Shown piece by piece: positions 8,980 through 17,340 of a stretch of 64,000 nt of DNA. The position numbers and the translations under genes were made by a program. The stretch covers positions 248,001 to 312,000 of the forward strand of contig NZ_BCST01000006.1 of assembly GCF_001571005.1 (NCBI RefSeq). The letters run 5' to 3'. The stretch's first letter is position 1, and every line of letters starts with the position of its first letter. The notes below the pieces were generated by a model. The model did no database searches. It worked only from the letters and a program-made list of their open reading frames with translations, and was not told where the DNA came from. Source of the DNA: Herbiconiux solani NBRC 106740 (GTDB lineage: Bacteria > Actinomycetota > Actinomycetes > Actinomycetales > Microbacteriaceae).

Positions 8980-9656
8980 CGGGCCGCGTCCAGGATGGCG
9001 GGGACGATGTGGGCGTAGGCGCCGCAGCGGCAGAGGTTGCCGCTCATCCGCTCGCGCACCTCCTCGTCGTCGAGGATCACGCCCTCGGCGGCGATGTCGG
9101 CCGTCGCGTGGCTGGGCCAGCCTTCGCGGGCCTCGTCGAGCATCCCGACCGCGGAGCAGATCTGGCCGGGGGTGCAGTAGCCGCACTGGAAGGCGTCGCG
9201 GCGGAGGAAGGCGCGCTGCACGGGATGGAGGCGGGACCCGTCCTCGCCGGCATCGTGCTCGTCGGTGCCGGCCCAGTCGGTGCCGGCCCAGTCGGTGTCG
9301 GCCTCGCCGGACAGGCCGCCGTCGCGGTCGCGGCCGGTGTCGGTGTCGGTGCCCCTGTCGCCGCCGGCGTCGCGTTCGCCCGAGCTGTCGCTCGCGAGCC
9401 CTTCGATCGTCACGACCTCCGACCCCGCGGCCTGCACGGCGAGGATCAGGCAGCTGTTCATCCGCCGCCCGTCGACGAGCACCGTGCAGGCGCCGCACTG
9501 CCCGTGGTCGCAGCCCTTCTTGCTGCCGATCAGGTCGAGGTGCTCGCGGAGCGCGTCGAGCAGCGTCGTGCGGGTGTCGAGCTCGAGGTCGTGCAGAGCG
9601 CCGTTGATGCTGAGGATGACCGCCTCGGTGCGCGGGCGGTCTGCGATGTCCGTCAT
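8976..9656 (-). CDS. Molybdenum hydroxylase 2Fe-2S subunit, PaoA-like, with acidic insert
   Basis: 226 residues from ATG 9656. The ferredoxin-like cluster ligands are Cys49, 54, 57 and 69 (GCDHGQCGACT...NSC). The second cluster domain has QCGYCTPGQ and CRCGAY. Between the two domains, residues about 91-141 are a low-complexity Asp/Gly/Thr-rich insert containing DTDWAGTDWAGTD; small subunits of this family normally have only a short linker there. An upstream in-frame GTG exists, but the ATG has a TAGCGT box exactly 6 nt before it. No twin-arginine signal is evident, unlike E. coli PaoA, so the complex may be cytoplasmic. Confidence 0.9.
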   Translation of the reverse strand: MTDIADRPRTEAVILSINGALHDLELDTRTTLLDALREHLDLIGSKKGCDHGQCGACTVLVDGRRMNSCLILAVQAAGSEVVTIEGLASDSSGERDAGGDRGTDTDTGRDRDGGLSGEADTDWAGTDWAGTDEHDAGEDGSRLHPVQRAFLRRDAFQCGYCTPGQICSAVGMLDEAREGWPSHATADIAAEGVILDDEEVRERMSGNLCRCGAYAHIVPAILDAAR

Positions 9657-9662
9657 GCGCAC

Positions 9663-9668
9663 ACGCTA
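9663..9668 (-). promoter_or_regulatory. Predicted leaderless -10 box of the molybdenum hydroxylase operon
   Basis: On the minus strand TAGCGT ends 6 nt before ATG 9656. This supports that ATG over the GTG 6 nt further upstream. Confidence 0.5.
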
Positions 9669-9781
9669 TGCCCGACCACGGAGCCCCGCCAGGGTCGCGG
9701 GGGAGTTCTCCCCATCGACCCCCGCGACGCCGACACCCTACGGTGGGATGACACGGCGGGGCGACACGGAGGGGGTGCCGG

Positions 9782-11314
9782 ATGGCGGTCTACGGAGCCG
9801 ACGTCGAGGAGCTGAGGCGGCTCGCGAAGACCTTCAGCGATGCTGCGGGCCGGCTCGCCGGAGCGGGGTCGACGGTCTCGGCCCAGGTCGCCGCGAGCCC
9901 GTGGAGCGGCCCGGACGCGCAGCAGTTCCGCGTCGTGTGGAGCGCCCAGCACACCAAGCAGCTGATGAGCGCGGTGCAACTGCTCGGCCAGGGCGCGTCG
10001 TCGCTGGCGAAGAACGCCGACGAGCAGGAACGGACGAGCACCGACGACGGCGGAAGCGGCACCGGCGGTACCGGCACCGGAACGGGCGGTACCGGCGGTA
10101 CCGGCGGTACCGGCGGCTCGGGCAGTGAAGGCGGCACGCCCGGCCTCCCCGCCGACGGCGCCTCGGCCGACAGCGTGCGCGACTGGTGGGACTCGCTGAG
10201 CGAGGCCGAGCAGCAGCAGTACATCCAGGAGCACCCGGGCGACATCGGGAGCCTCGACGGCATCCCGGCGGCCGTGCGCGACGAGGCCAACCGTCTCTAC
10301 CTCACCGAAGAGCTCGCCCGCCTCGAGAGCCTGCCCGTCCCCACCGACGCGGCCGCCGCCGAACGGCTCGCCAACGCGATCGCGGTGCTGAAGAACACCC
10401 AGGACGTGCTGGAGGCCCCGGGGCAGGATGCCCACCTGCTCCTGCTCGACACGACCTCCGGCGACCCGGTGCGCGTCGCCGTCGCGCTCGGCGACGTCGA
10501 CACCGCCGACCACGTGGGCGTCTACACGCAGGGGATGAACTCCCGCGCCGACACCGCCGACGGGCTCTCCGGCCCGGTGGCCGAGATGGCGGCCCTCCGC
10601 CGCGAGACAGAGCAGCAACTCGCGCAGAGCGGCCGGGGCGAGGAGACCACCGCGATGGTGGTCTGGATGGGGTACCACGCCCCGCAGAACCTCGAGGTCG
10701 CGGACCCCGCTTACGGCGCCGAGGGCGGCCAGGACCTGGCGAGCTTCGGCGAGGGCATCCGCGCGAACAACGCCGACGGGCACCTGACGGCGCTCGGCCA
10801 CTCCTACGGCTCGTACACGACCGGCATGGCCCTGCAGCAGACGGATGCTTTCGACGACTTCGTGGCGTTCGGTTCGCCGGGCATCGGCACGGGCGACATC
10901 GGCGACATCCGCACCTCCAGCGGCGAGGTCTACGTGCTCGAGGCGGCGTACGACCCGGTGGCCGACCTCGGCTACTTCGGCCCCGACACGAACCACCTCG
11001 ACGGCGTCACGAACCTGAGCTCGAGCCCGCAGGACGGGATGACCGGCTCGCTCATGCACTCGGCCTACCTCGCCGACAAGTCGACCAGCCAGTACAACAT
11101 CGCCACCGTCGTCGCCGGGATGCCGGACGAGTCGATCGTCTCGCCGAACGGCAACACCGGCGGGGGAGACGTCGTGCGCGAGACGGTCGGCGACGCCGTG
11201 CGCACGGTCGACCGCGCCGTCGACACCGTGGTCGACACGGCGGTCGAGACCGCCACCGAGGCCGGCCGCTACCTCCGTTACGGCTGGGATCTCGCGACCG
11301 GCTGGCTGCCGTGA
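9782..11314 (+). CDS. WXG100-like domain fused to a DUF1023-type alpha/beta hydrolase
   Basis: 510 residues. Residues 1-85 are helical with a central WSG (SPWSGPDAQQF), as in WXG100 proteins of type VII secretion. A Gly/Thr/Ser linker made of GGT repeats (about 88-125) follows. The rest is an alpha/beta hydrolase with HLTALGHSYGSYTTG, whose nucleophile is Ser341, and a VLEAAYDPVADLGYFGPDTNHLDG block of the DUF1023 family. The C-terminus is an amphipathic Val/Asp-rich helix. No signal peptide is seen. A secreted or surface esterase is plausible, but no ESX secretion genes lie nearby. A TACGGT box (9737-9742) and GGAGGG precede the ATG. The lipoprotein gene overlaps the stop. Confidence 0.8.
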   Translation: MAVYGADVEELRRLAKTFSDAAGRLAGAGSTVSAQVAASPWSGPDAQQFRVVWSAQHTKQLMSAVQLLGQGASSLAKNADEQERTSTDDGGSGTGGTGTGTGGTGGTGGTGGSGSEGGTPGLPADGASADSVRDWWDSLSEAEQQQYIQEHPGDIGSLDGIPAAVRDEANRLYLTEELARLESLPVPTDAAAAERLANAIAVLKNTQDVLEAPGQDAHLLLLDTTSGDPVRVAVALGDVDTADHVGVYTQGMNSRADTADGLSGPVAEMAALRRETEQQLAQSGRGEETTAMVVWMGYHAPQNLEVADPAYGAEGGQDLASFGEGIRANNADGHLTALGHSYGSYTTGMALQQTDAFDDFVAFGSPGIGTGDIGDIRTSSGEVYVLEAAYDPVADLGYFGPDTNHLDGVTNLSSSPQDGMTGSLMHSAYLADKSTSQYNIATVVAGMPDESIVSPNGNTGGGDVVRETVGDAVRTVDRAVDTVVDTAVETATEAGRYLRYGWDLATGWLP

Positions 11315-11886
11315 CGCGACTCCCGCTCCGCGCCGTCCTCGGCGCCGCCGCCCTGCTCGTCACCGCCGCAGCCCTGACCGGCTGCGGGAAAGGACCGAAC
11401 GTGAACGACTCCGCCCCCGACCGGGGAACCACCGATTCGCAGTCAGGATCGCAGCCCGGCTCGCAGCCGGCCGAATCCGGCGCCCGCCCGCCGCTGCCCG
11501 AGGTCGTCGCCGGCTACGACGAGATGCTCGAGGAGATGAAGGCCGAGATCGCAGCCTCCGTGCCCGGCGGCGGCTGGACCGCGCTGAAACCGGCCCAGAC
11601 CCTGCAGGGCGACCGGCTCGAAGCGGGGGAGGACGCCCTGATCGCGTTCTCGACGCTCTGGGGCTACGACGAGCCGTTCCCCGCCGAGAAGGATGCGCGG
11701 CGCGCTCTGGTCGAGCGCCTCGGCGCCATCGGCGAGACCCACGGCTTCTCGCCCGTCACGGTCTTCGTCGAGCAGGACGACGAGGTACAGGCGGTCGCTG
11801 ACGACGGGTACGGCGCGGAGTACCGGTTCGGCAGCCGGTCGGAGTCGACGGTGTCGTACTCGACCGGGTCGCACCCGGCGGGCTGA
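11311..11886 (+). CDS. Putative lipoprotein of unknown function
   Basis: 191 residues starting at a GTG that overlaps the previous stop (GTGA), so the two genes are translationally coupled. The N-terminus has a basic start, a hydrophobic core and the lipobox LTGC near residue 24; then comes a Ser/Gln/Gly linker (SQSGSQPGSQP). The folded part (about 60-191) is not recognised. Coupling with the WXG100-hydrolase suggests they act together at the membrane. Just after the stop, a stretch including the stop region is repeated once in degenerate form. Confidence 0.75.
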   Translation: MTRLPLRAVLGAAALLVTAAALTGCGKGPNVNDSAPDRGTTDSQSGSQPGSQPAESGARPPLPEVVAGYDEMLEEMKAEIAASVPGGGWTALKPAQTLQGDRLEAGEDALIAFSTLWGYDEPFPAEKDARRALVERLGAIGETHGFSPVTVFVEQDDEVQAVADDGYGAEYRFGSRSESTVSYSTGSHPAG

Positions 11887-11968
11887 GCGCGCTGCGTACC
11901 GATCACGCGGCGGGCTGACCCGCTGCGTACCGATCGGCCCGCTCACGGACCGAGCCGGCTGAAGCCGG

Positions 11969-12409
11969 TCAGCTCTTCGGCGTGACCTCGGCCGCGAACT
12001 CCAGGGCGTCGAGGGCCCCGGCGATCGACGCGATCTGCTCGGCGCTCAGCTCGTCGAAGAGGGTGAGCACCCGCTCGGCACGCTCGGTGCGCGCCCGCAG
12101 GATCGCGTCGGCGCCGGCCGGGGTCGACGAGACGAAGAACGAGCGGCCGTCGTCGGGGTCGGCCGAGCGCACGACGAGGGCCTTCGACTCGAGGTCGGCG
12201 AGCAGCCGGGTGATCGTGGGCGCGGCGACGCGCTCGGCACGGGCCAGGTCGCCGGGGCGGATCGGGCCGCCGCGCACGATCGTCGACAGCGCGGAGACCT
12301 GACCGGGCGTGAGTTCGCTCGTGGCCCGGATGCTGCGATTGAGGCGGCCCAGCGACAGTGCCAGGCGTGCCGCGATCTCGGCGCGGTCGGTGCGGGGATC
12401 TGAGGTCAT
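11969..12409 (-). CDS. MarR family transcriptional regulator
   Basis: 146 residues from ATG 12409. Winged-helix MarR pattern: LALSLGRLNRSIRATSELTPGQVSALSTI, the recognition helix region RVAAPTITRLLADLESKALVVRSAD, then the wing DPDDGRSFFVSSTPAG and a C-terminal dimerisation helix. Longer versions from GTG 12445 or TTG 12469 are possible; a GAGACT box 5 nt before GTG 12445 gives some support. It is divergent from an MFS transporter, which it probably represses. Confidence 0.88.
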   Translation of the reverse strand: MTSDPRTDRAEIAARLALSLGRLNRSIRATSELTPGQVSALSTIVRGGPIRPGDLARAERVAAPTITRLLADLESKALVVRSADPDDGRSFFVSSTPAGADAILRARTERAERVLTLFDELSAEQIASIAGALDALEFAAEVTPKS

Positions 12410-12509
12410 CGGGAGGAGGCTTTCGGTACCGGGGGTGACGGACACGGTCGAGTCTCGCACAGAAGCCAACTTCTTGTAGGGAATGAACGATCTACGGCAG
12501 GATCGTCGG

Positions 12510-13742
12510 GTGACCTCCGGCGACCCGACGCGCGCGTGGCGCGGCTTCGAGCGGGGCGAGCGTGCCTACCGCCGGATCGTCGTCGCCCTCTTCGCCGCGG
12601 GCTTCGCGACCTTCGCGCAGATCTTCGACGCCCAGGCCGTGCTCCCGGCACTGCGGAGCGAGCTGGGGATCCCGGCGGCCACCGCGGCGCTCACCGTCTC
12701 GGCCACCACCGTCGGGCTCGCCGTCTCGGTGCTGCCCTGGTCATCCCTCGCCGACCGCATCGGGCGCACGACCGCGATGAAGCTCTCGCTGCTCTCGGCG
12801 ACCGCGCTCTCGCTCGTCGTGCCCCTGATGCCGAGCTTCGAAGCGGTGCTGGTCGCCCGGGGACTGGTCGGGCTCGCTCTCGGGGCGGTGCCCGCGGTCG
12901 CGGTCGCGTACCTCGCCGAGGAGCTGCACGGCGCATGGGTGGGCGTGGCCGCCGGCACCTACGTCGCCGGCAACACGATCGGCGGCATCGCCGGGCGGCT
13001 CGTCGCCGGCCCCCTCTCCGAGGTGGTCGGCTGGCGCACGGGGCTGCTCGCGGTGTCGGTGCTGGGCGCCGCGGCCGCCGCCGTGTTCTGGGCGCTTGTG
13101 CCCGAGCCGCGCGGATTCGTGCGGGAGCGGGCGTCGGCGCATCCACTCTCCACCCGCATCCTGTTCTCGCTCCGCGACCCGGTGCTGGTGGCCCTCTACG
13201 GTCTCGGCTTCCTGCTGATGGGGGCTTTCTCGGTGGTCTACAACTACCTCGGCTTCCACCTCACCGGGGCGCCCTTCGGGGTGCCGCAGACGCTCGTGAG
13301 CCTGCTCTTCCTGGCCTATCTCTCCGGCACCGCGGCCAGCAGGGTCTCGGCTGGGCTGGGCGGGCGGATCGGCTACCTCCGGGTCATCCTCGGCGGCATC
13401 GCGGTGATGGTGCTCGGCCTGTTGCTGATGTTCAGCGACTCGCTCGTGGTGGTCGTGATCGGACTGGTGGTGTTCACGATCGGGTGCTTCAGCGCGCATC
13501 CGGTGGCCAGTGGGCTGAGCGGGCGGTGGGCGCAGGTCGGCCGGGCGCAGTCGACCGCGCTCTACCAGCTGTCGTGGCTGGGCGGCACGGCGTTCTTCGG
13601 CTGGGCCGTCGGCGTGGTCTACGACCGGCTCGGCTGGATCGCGACGCTCGTCACGGTGATCGGGATGTGCGCGGTGGCGGCCGTGATCGCCGCCACAGGG
13701 CTCGGGATGCTCCGCACCCGTAGACCGGTCCCGCCCACCTGA
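12510..13742 (+). CDS. MFS transporter
   Basis: 410 residues from GTG 12510, with about 12 hydrophobic segments and the MFS loop signature LADRIGRTTAMKLS after helix 2. The arrangement resembles the YnfM/arabinose-efflux-like drug exporter group; the substrate is unknown. Upstream ATG 12483 is in frame, but the GTG has a CAGGAT hexamer exactly 6 nt before it, the promoter geometry common in this window. It is divergent from the MarR gene, the usual setting for a ligand-inducible exporter. Confidence 0.88.
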   Translation: MTSGDPTRAWRGFERGERAYRRIVVALFAAGFATFAQIFDAQAVLPALRSELGIPAATAALTVSATTVGLAVSVLPWSSLADRIGRTTAMKLSLLSATALSLVVPLMPSFEAVLVARGLVGLALGAVPAVAVAYLAEELHGAWVGVAAGTYVAGNTIGGIAGRLVAGPLSEVVGWRTGLLAVSVLGAAAAAVFWALVPEPRGFVRERASAHPLSTRILFSLRDPVLVALYGLGFLLMGAFSVVYNYLGFHLTGAPFGVPQTLVSLLFLAYLSGTAASRVSAGLGGRIGYLRVILGGIAVMVLGLLLMFSDSLVVVVIGLVVFTIGCFSAHPVASGLSGRWAQVGRAQSTALYQLSWLGGTAFFGWAVGVVYDRLGWIATLVTVIGMCAVAAVIAATGLGMLRTRRPVPPT

Positions 13743-13755
13743 CCAGAATGGAGGC

Positions 13756-14184
13756 ATGACCGTGCGCGAATTCGAGATCCTGATCGAGGCCCCCGTCGAG
13801 CGGGTCTGGCAGTCGCTGACCTCTCCGGAGTACACGCGCGAGTGGTGGTTCGCGAACACGGTCGAGTCGACCTGGGAGGTCGGCGCCCCGATCCGGTACC
13901 TGGGGGAGGACGGGCTGCCCGACATCGTCGGCGAGGTGCTCGTGCACGAGCCGCCCCGGCATCTCGCGACGACCTTCCAGCCGGTCTGGTCGAAGGAGGT
14001 CGAGCACGAGGACGGCACCCGCGTCGACTGGCGGCTGGACCGCGTCGACGACGTGGCCGACGCCGAGAGCACGCTCGTGCGGCTCATCCACACCGGGGTG
14101 GTCGCGGGCAGCGTGCTCGACCGCGAGACCGACCCGGGGTGGGAGTACCTGCTGGAGAGCCTGAAGAAGGCCGTCGAGCGCTGA
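13756..14184 (+). CDS. SRPBCC (AHSA1-like) domain protein
   Basis: 142 residues. The START-like cavity fold is indicated by FEILIEAPVERVWQSLTSPEY at the N-terminus, WWFANTVE, RHLATTFQPVW and the C-terminal helix GWEYLLESLKKAVE. Such proteins bind hydrophobic ligands; the function here is unknown. The gene is 13 bp after the MFS gene. CAGAAT lies exactly 6 nt before the ATG, so it may also have its own start site. Confidence 0.88.
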   Translation: MTVREFEILIEAPVERVWQSLTSPEYTREWWFANTVESTWEVGAPIRYLGEDGLPDIVGEVLVHEPPRHLATTFQPVWSKEVEHEDGTRVDWRLDRVDDVADAESTLVRLIHTGVVAGSVLDRETDPGWEYLLESLKKAVER

Positions 14185-14265
14185 CCCGGCGGGCCGGCCC
14201 CGCGGGCTGATCCTGTGGGCCGATCCCACGGGCGGTTCGCTGCGGGTCTGGTCTTTTCGCGCCCT

Positions 14266-14286
14266 AATGTGTACGCTGTTCACATT
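14266..14286. promoter_or_regulatory. Palindromic operator candidate (TetR-like) upstream of DHA2 MFS gene
   Basis: AATGTGTAC and GTTCACATT form 9-bp arms with one mismatch and a 3-nt centre. Size and position, about 105 bp before the MFS start, suit a TetR-type repressor site. No TetR gene is adjacent, so the regulator would be encoded elsewhere. Confidence 0.5.
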
Positions 14287-14391
14287 GGGACCGCGGCCGA
14301 GGGGGAATACGGCGGCCGGTTCCGCGTTCACTCTCTCCGTACCCGTGCACTTCCGGAATCCCCGGCCGCCGATCGACGACAGGACTTCCCC

Positions 14392-15861
14392 ATGACCGAC
14401 GCCATCACCGAGCGACGCAACAAGCTCGTCATCAACCTGCTCCTCGTCTCGGCCTTCGTCGTCATCCTGAACGAGACGATCATGGGTGTGGCCATCCCGC
14501 ACCTGGTCACCGACCTCGGCATCACCGAGGTGGCCGCCCAGTGGCTCTCGACCGCGTTCATGCTCACCATGGCGGTCGTGATCCCGGTCACCGGCTTCCT
14601 GCTGCAGCGGTTCAACACCCGCCCGATCTTCATCGCGGCGATGTCGCTCTTCAGCCTCGGCACCCTGATCGCGGCCTCCGCGCCCGGGTTCGAGATGCTG
14701 CTGATCGGCCGCGTCGTGCAGGCCAGCGGCACTGCGATCATGATGCCGCTGCTCATGACGACGGTGATGACCCTCGTACCGCCGGCGGTGCGCGGACGCA
14801 CGATGGGGAACATCTCGATCGTGATCTCGGTCGCCCCCGCGATCGGGCCGACCATCTCCGGCGTCATCCTGAGCACGCTGTCGTGGCGGTGGATGTTCAT
14901 CCTCGTCCTGCCGATCGCGCTCGGCGCGCTGCTGCTCGGCATCATGCGGGTCAAGAACGTGACCACGCCGCGGAACGTGCCGATCGACGTCGCCTCGATC
15001 ATCCTCTCGGCCTTCGGGTTCGGCGGCCTGGTCTTCGGCCTCTCGAACCTCGGTGCCGCGGCCACCGTGATGACCGCGGGTGTGCCGCTGTTCGTCGGGA
15101 TCGTCGCGCTGGCCCTCTTCGTGCTGCGTCAGGTGCGGCTGCAGCGCCGCGACCGTGCGCTGCTGGATCTGCGGACTTTCAAGTCGAGCACCTTCACGGT
15201 GACGATCCTGCTGATGGCGGTGAGCATGCTCTCGCTGTTCGGCACGATCATCGTGCTGCCGTTCTATCTGCAGGACGTGCTGCAGCTCGACTCGCTCTCG
15301 ACGGGCCTGCTGCTCCTGCCGGGCGGGATCATGATGGGCGTGCTCGCGCCGTTCGTCGGCCGGTTCTACGACAAGCACGGCCCCCGGGTGCTGCTGGTGC
15401 CCGGATCGATCATCGTCAGTGCCGTGCTCTGGGGGCTGACCATGGTCACCGAGACCACGTCGGTCTGGTGGGTGCTGACCGCGCACGTCGCCCTGAGCGT
15501 GGGCCTCGCCCTGCTCTTCACCCCGCTGTTCACGGCGGGCCTGGGCTCGCTGAAGCCGAAGCTCTACTCGCACGGATCGGCTGTCGTCGGCACGGTGCAG
15601 CAGCTGGCCGGCGCCTCGGGCACCGCGCTGTTCATCGCCGTGATGGCCGGGGTGTCGGCCACCCAGCAGCAAGCAGGGGTCGCCGAGGTGACCGCCACGG
15701 CGGCCGGCGTGCAGGCCGCGTTCCTCTGCGGTGCCGTGATCTCGCTCGCCGGGATCGTGGCCGCGTTCTTCGTCAAGCGCCCCAAGGAGGGCTCGGTCGA
15801 CGAGGACGGCCTGCTCGCGGCGGGCGAGGGCGGCGCGATCGAGGGCATCCCGGTCCACTAG
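14392..15861 (+). CDS. DHA2 family MFS multidrug efflux transporter
   Basis: 489 residues with 14 predicted membrane segments, typical of the DHA2 (EmrB/QacA) drug:H+ antiporters. The first helix carries LNETIMGVAIPHL, followed by AAQWLSTAFMLTMAV. The start follows a clear boundary after the operator and a 100-nt leader. In-frame sequence up to 14215 is open but includes the operator region. The last codons and stop are followed by two further degenerate copies of an 18-bp unit (CCCGGTCCACCAGG). Confidence 0.88.
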   Translation: MTDAITERRNKLVINLLLVSAFVVILNETIMGVAIPHLVTDLGITEVAAQWLSTAFMLTMAVVIPVTGFLLQRFNTRPIFIAAMSLFSLGTLIAASAPGFEMLLIGRVVQASGTAIMMPLLMTTVMTLVPPAVRGRTMGNISIVISVAPAIGPTISGVILSTLSWRWMFILVLPIALGALLLGIMRVKNVTTPRNVPIDVASIILSAFGFGGLVFGLSNLGAAATVMTAGVPLFVGIVALALFVLRQVRLQRRDRALLDLRTFKSSTFTVTILLMAVSMLSLFGTIIVLPFYLQDVLQLDSLSTGLLLLPGGIMMGVLAPFVGRFYDKHGPRVLLVPGSIIVSAVLWGLTMVTETTSVWWVLTAHVALSVGLALLFTPLFTAGLGSLKPKLYSHGSAVVGTVQQLAGASGTALFIAVMAGVSATQQQAGVAEVTATAAGVQAAFLCGAVISLAGIVAAFFVKRPKEGSVDEDGLLAAGEGGAIEGIPVH

Positions 15862-15925
15862 GCAGCCCGGTCCACCAGGCCTCCCGGTCCACCAGGGCGG
15901 CAGCGGCCCGCCCCACCGGGCGGGC

Positions 15926-16342
15926 TCAGCCGGCGTTCGCGGCGTCGATCTGGGCCATGTGCAGTTCGGCCCAGTCCCGCAGGGCGGCGATCGGTTCGGT
16001 GAGCGAGTAGCCCAGGTCGGTCAGCCGGTAGTGCACGCGGGGCGGGGTGGTCGCCTCGACCCGTCGGGCGACGAGCGTGTCGCGCTCGAGGCTGCGGAGC
16101 GTCTGCGCGAGCATCTTCTGCGAGATGCCGGGCATCCGCCGCTTGAGCTCGGCGAATCTGACCTCGCCCGGGTACTCGTCGCCGAGCACCTTGACGGCCA
16201 TCGAGACCCACTTGCCGCCGATCCGGTCGAGAAGCTGCCGGGTCGGGCAGTCGCGGCTGAAGAGATCGCCGCGGTGCGCGTCGGCGCCGGTGGTCACCGA
16301 AAGGTGACCAGGTGTGTCGAAAGTGCCGTCTTCCGCCGTCAT
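15926..16342 (-). CDS. HxlR family transcriptional regulator
   Basis: 138 residues. The HxlR winged helix is clear: CPTRQLLDRIGGKWVSMAVKVLG, then FAELKRRMPGISQKMLAQTLRSLERDTLV, then the wing RVHYRLTDLG. The N-terminal CPT cysteine is conserved in redox- or electrophile-sensing members. ATG 16342 was chosen over an upstream in-frame ATG at 16420 because it matches usual family length and leaves room for a promoter. It is divergent from the epoxide-hydrolase-like gene. Two palindromes, in the gap and in its own 5' coding region, are likely operators. Confidence 0.88.
   Translation of the reverse strand: MTAEDGTFDTPGHLSVTTGADAHRGDLFSRDCPTRQLLDRIGGKWVSMAVKVLGDEYPGEVRFAELKRRMPGISQKMLAQTLRSLERDTLVARRVEATTPPRVHYRLTDLGYSLTEPIAALRDWAELHMAQIDAANAG
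16291..16310. promoter_or_regulatory. Palindrome inside the 5' end of the HxlR gene
   Basis: TGGTCACC and GGTGACCA are perfect 8-bp arms separated by GAAA. The site lies within the first codons of the HxlR gene and shares its half-site with the palindrome at 16365-16383, which suggests autoregulation. Confidence 0.5.
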
Positions 16343-16364
16343 CGCGCGCTCCCTATCGTTGGGC

Positions 16365-16383
16365 TGGTCACCAATGGTAACCA
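16365..16383. promoter_or_regulatory. Palindromic operator between the divergent HxlR and hydrolase genes
   Basis: TGGTCACC and GGTAACCA with a 3-nt spacer, one mismatch between arms. It sits 13 bp before the hydrolase start and 23 bp before the HxlR start. The half-site equals that of the site at 16291-16310. Confidence 0.55.
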
Positions 16384-16395
16384 CCGAGGAGCACC

Positions 16396-17340
16396 GTGAA
16401 CGCACCGATCCCGAACGCACCGGCCCTGTCGCTGAGCGCGGTCACGACGAACGGCACGACGCTCAACGTCGCGAGCGGCGGCGAGGGTCCGGCCGTGCTG
16501 CTGATGCACGGCTTCCCCCACACCTGGCGCGTGTGGAGCCCGATCCTCGACGGTCTCGCCGCAGGCCACCGGGTGATCGCGCCCGACCTCCGCGGCCTGG
16601 GAGACAGCGCTCGCGCCTCGGACGGCTACGACGCCGGCAACCTGGCGAGGGACATGCGCGGTGTCCTCGAGGCCTTCGGTGAGACGTCGGCGGTCGTGGT
16701 CGGGCTCGACGCAGGGGGGCCGCCGGCTTTCCTTCTCGGGTTGGAGCATCCGGAGCTCGTAGACGGTCTCGTGCTGATCGAGTCGACCATCGGGCGTCTT
16801 CCCGGGGCGGACGAGTTCTTCCGCGCCGGACCACCGTGGTGGTTCGGGTTCCACGCCGTGCCGGGCCTCGCGGAATCGGTGCTCGCGGGGCAGGAGGAGG
16901 CGTACGTCGACTTCTTCCTCCGCATCGGCACCGCGGACGGCAAGGGAATCGACGCCGGCATCCGAGATGCCTTCGTCGAGGCCTACCGGAGGCCCGACTC
17001 GCTCCGCTGCGCCTTCGAGTACTACCGGGCGATGCCCACGAGCGCCCGGCAGATCGACGAGGCGGTGCGTCGGAATCGGCTCACCGTTCCCACGCTCACG
17101 GTCGGCGGAGGGGTGGTGGGTGACGCCACCACCCGGCAACTCGGCCCGATCGCAGACGATCTCACGAGCCGGCTCATCAGCACCAGCGGGCACATCGTGC
17201 CCCTCGATGCGCCGGAGGAGCTGGCCGGACTTCTGAAGCGCTTCCTCGACGGGCTCGGCGAGACCGACGGGCCCGACGGGCTCGAAAGGCTCGGTGGAGA
17301 GCCGGGTCAGGCGGCTCGGGCGATGAGCCCGCGGGCGTAG
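16396..17340 (+). CDS. Epoxide-hydrolase-like alpha/beta hydrolase
   Basis: 314 residues. Oxyanion motif HGFPHTWRVW, then DLRGLGDSARA. The nucleophile elbow VVGLDAGGPPAF has Asp105 where esterases have Ser. An Asp nucleophile is typical of epoxide hydrolases and haloalkane dehalogenases. The C-terminal catalytic His is probably in STSGHIVPLDAP. The GTG start has GAGGAG 4 nt upstream. Divergence from an HxlR regulator suggests induction by its substrate or a reactive electrophile. The 3' end overlaps the next, convergent gene by 34 bp. Confidence 0.88.
   Translation: MNAPIPNAPALSLSAVTTNGTTLNVASGGEGPAVLLMHGFPHTWRVWSPILDGLAAGHRVIAPDLRGLGDSARASDGYDAGNLARDMRGVLEAFGETSAVVVGLDAGGPPAFLLGLEHPELVDGLVLIESTIGRLPGADEFFRAGPPWWFGFHAVPGLAESVLAGQEEAYVDFFLRIGTADGKGIDAGIRDAFVEAYRRPDSLRCAFEYYRAMPTSARQIDEAVRRNRLTVPTLTVGGGVVGDATTRQLGPIADDLTSRLISTSGHIVPLDAPEELAGLLKRFLDGLGETDGPDGLERLGGEPGQAARAMSPRA

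Noticed and set aside
9782-11886. Complete type VII secretion locus
   Set aside because: Only the WXG100-like fusion and a lipoprotein are here; no EccB, EccC, EccD or mycosin gene lies nearby.
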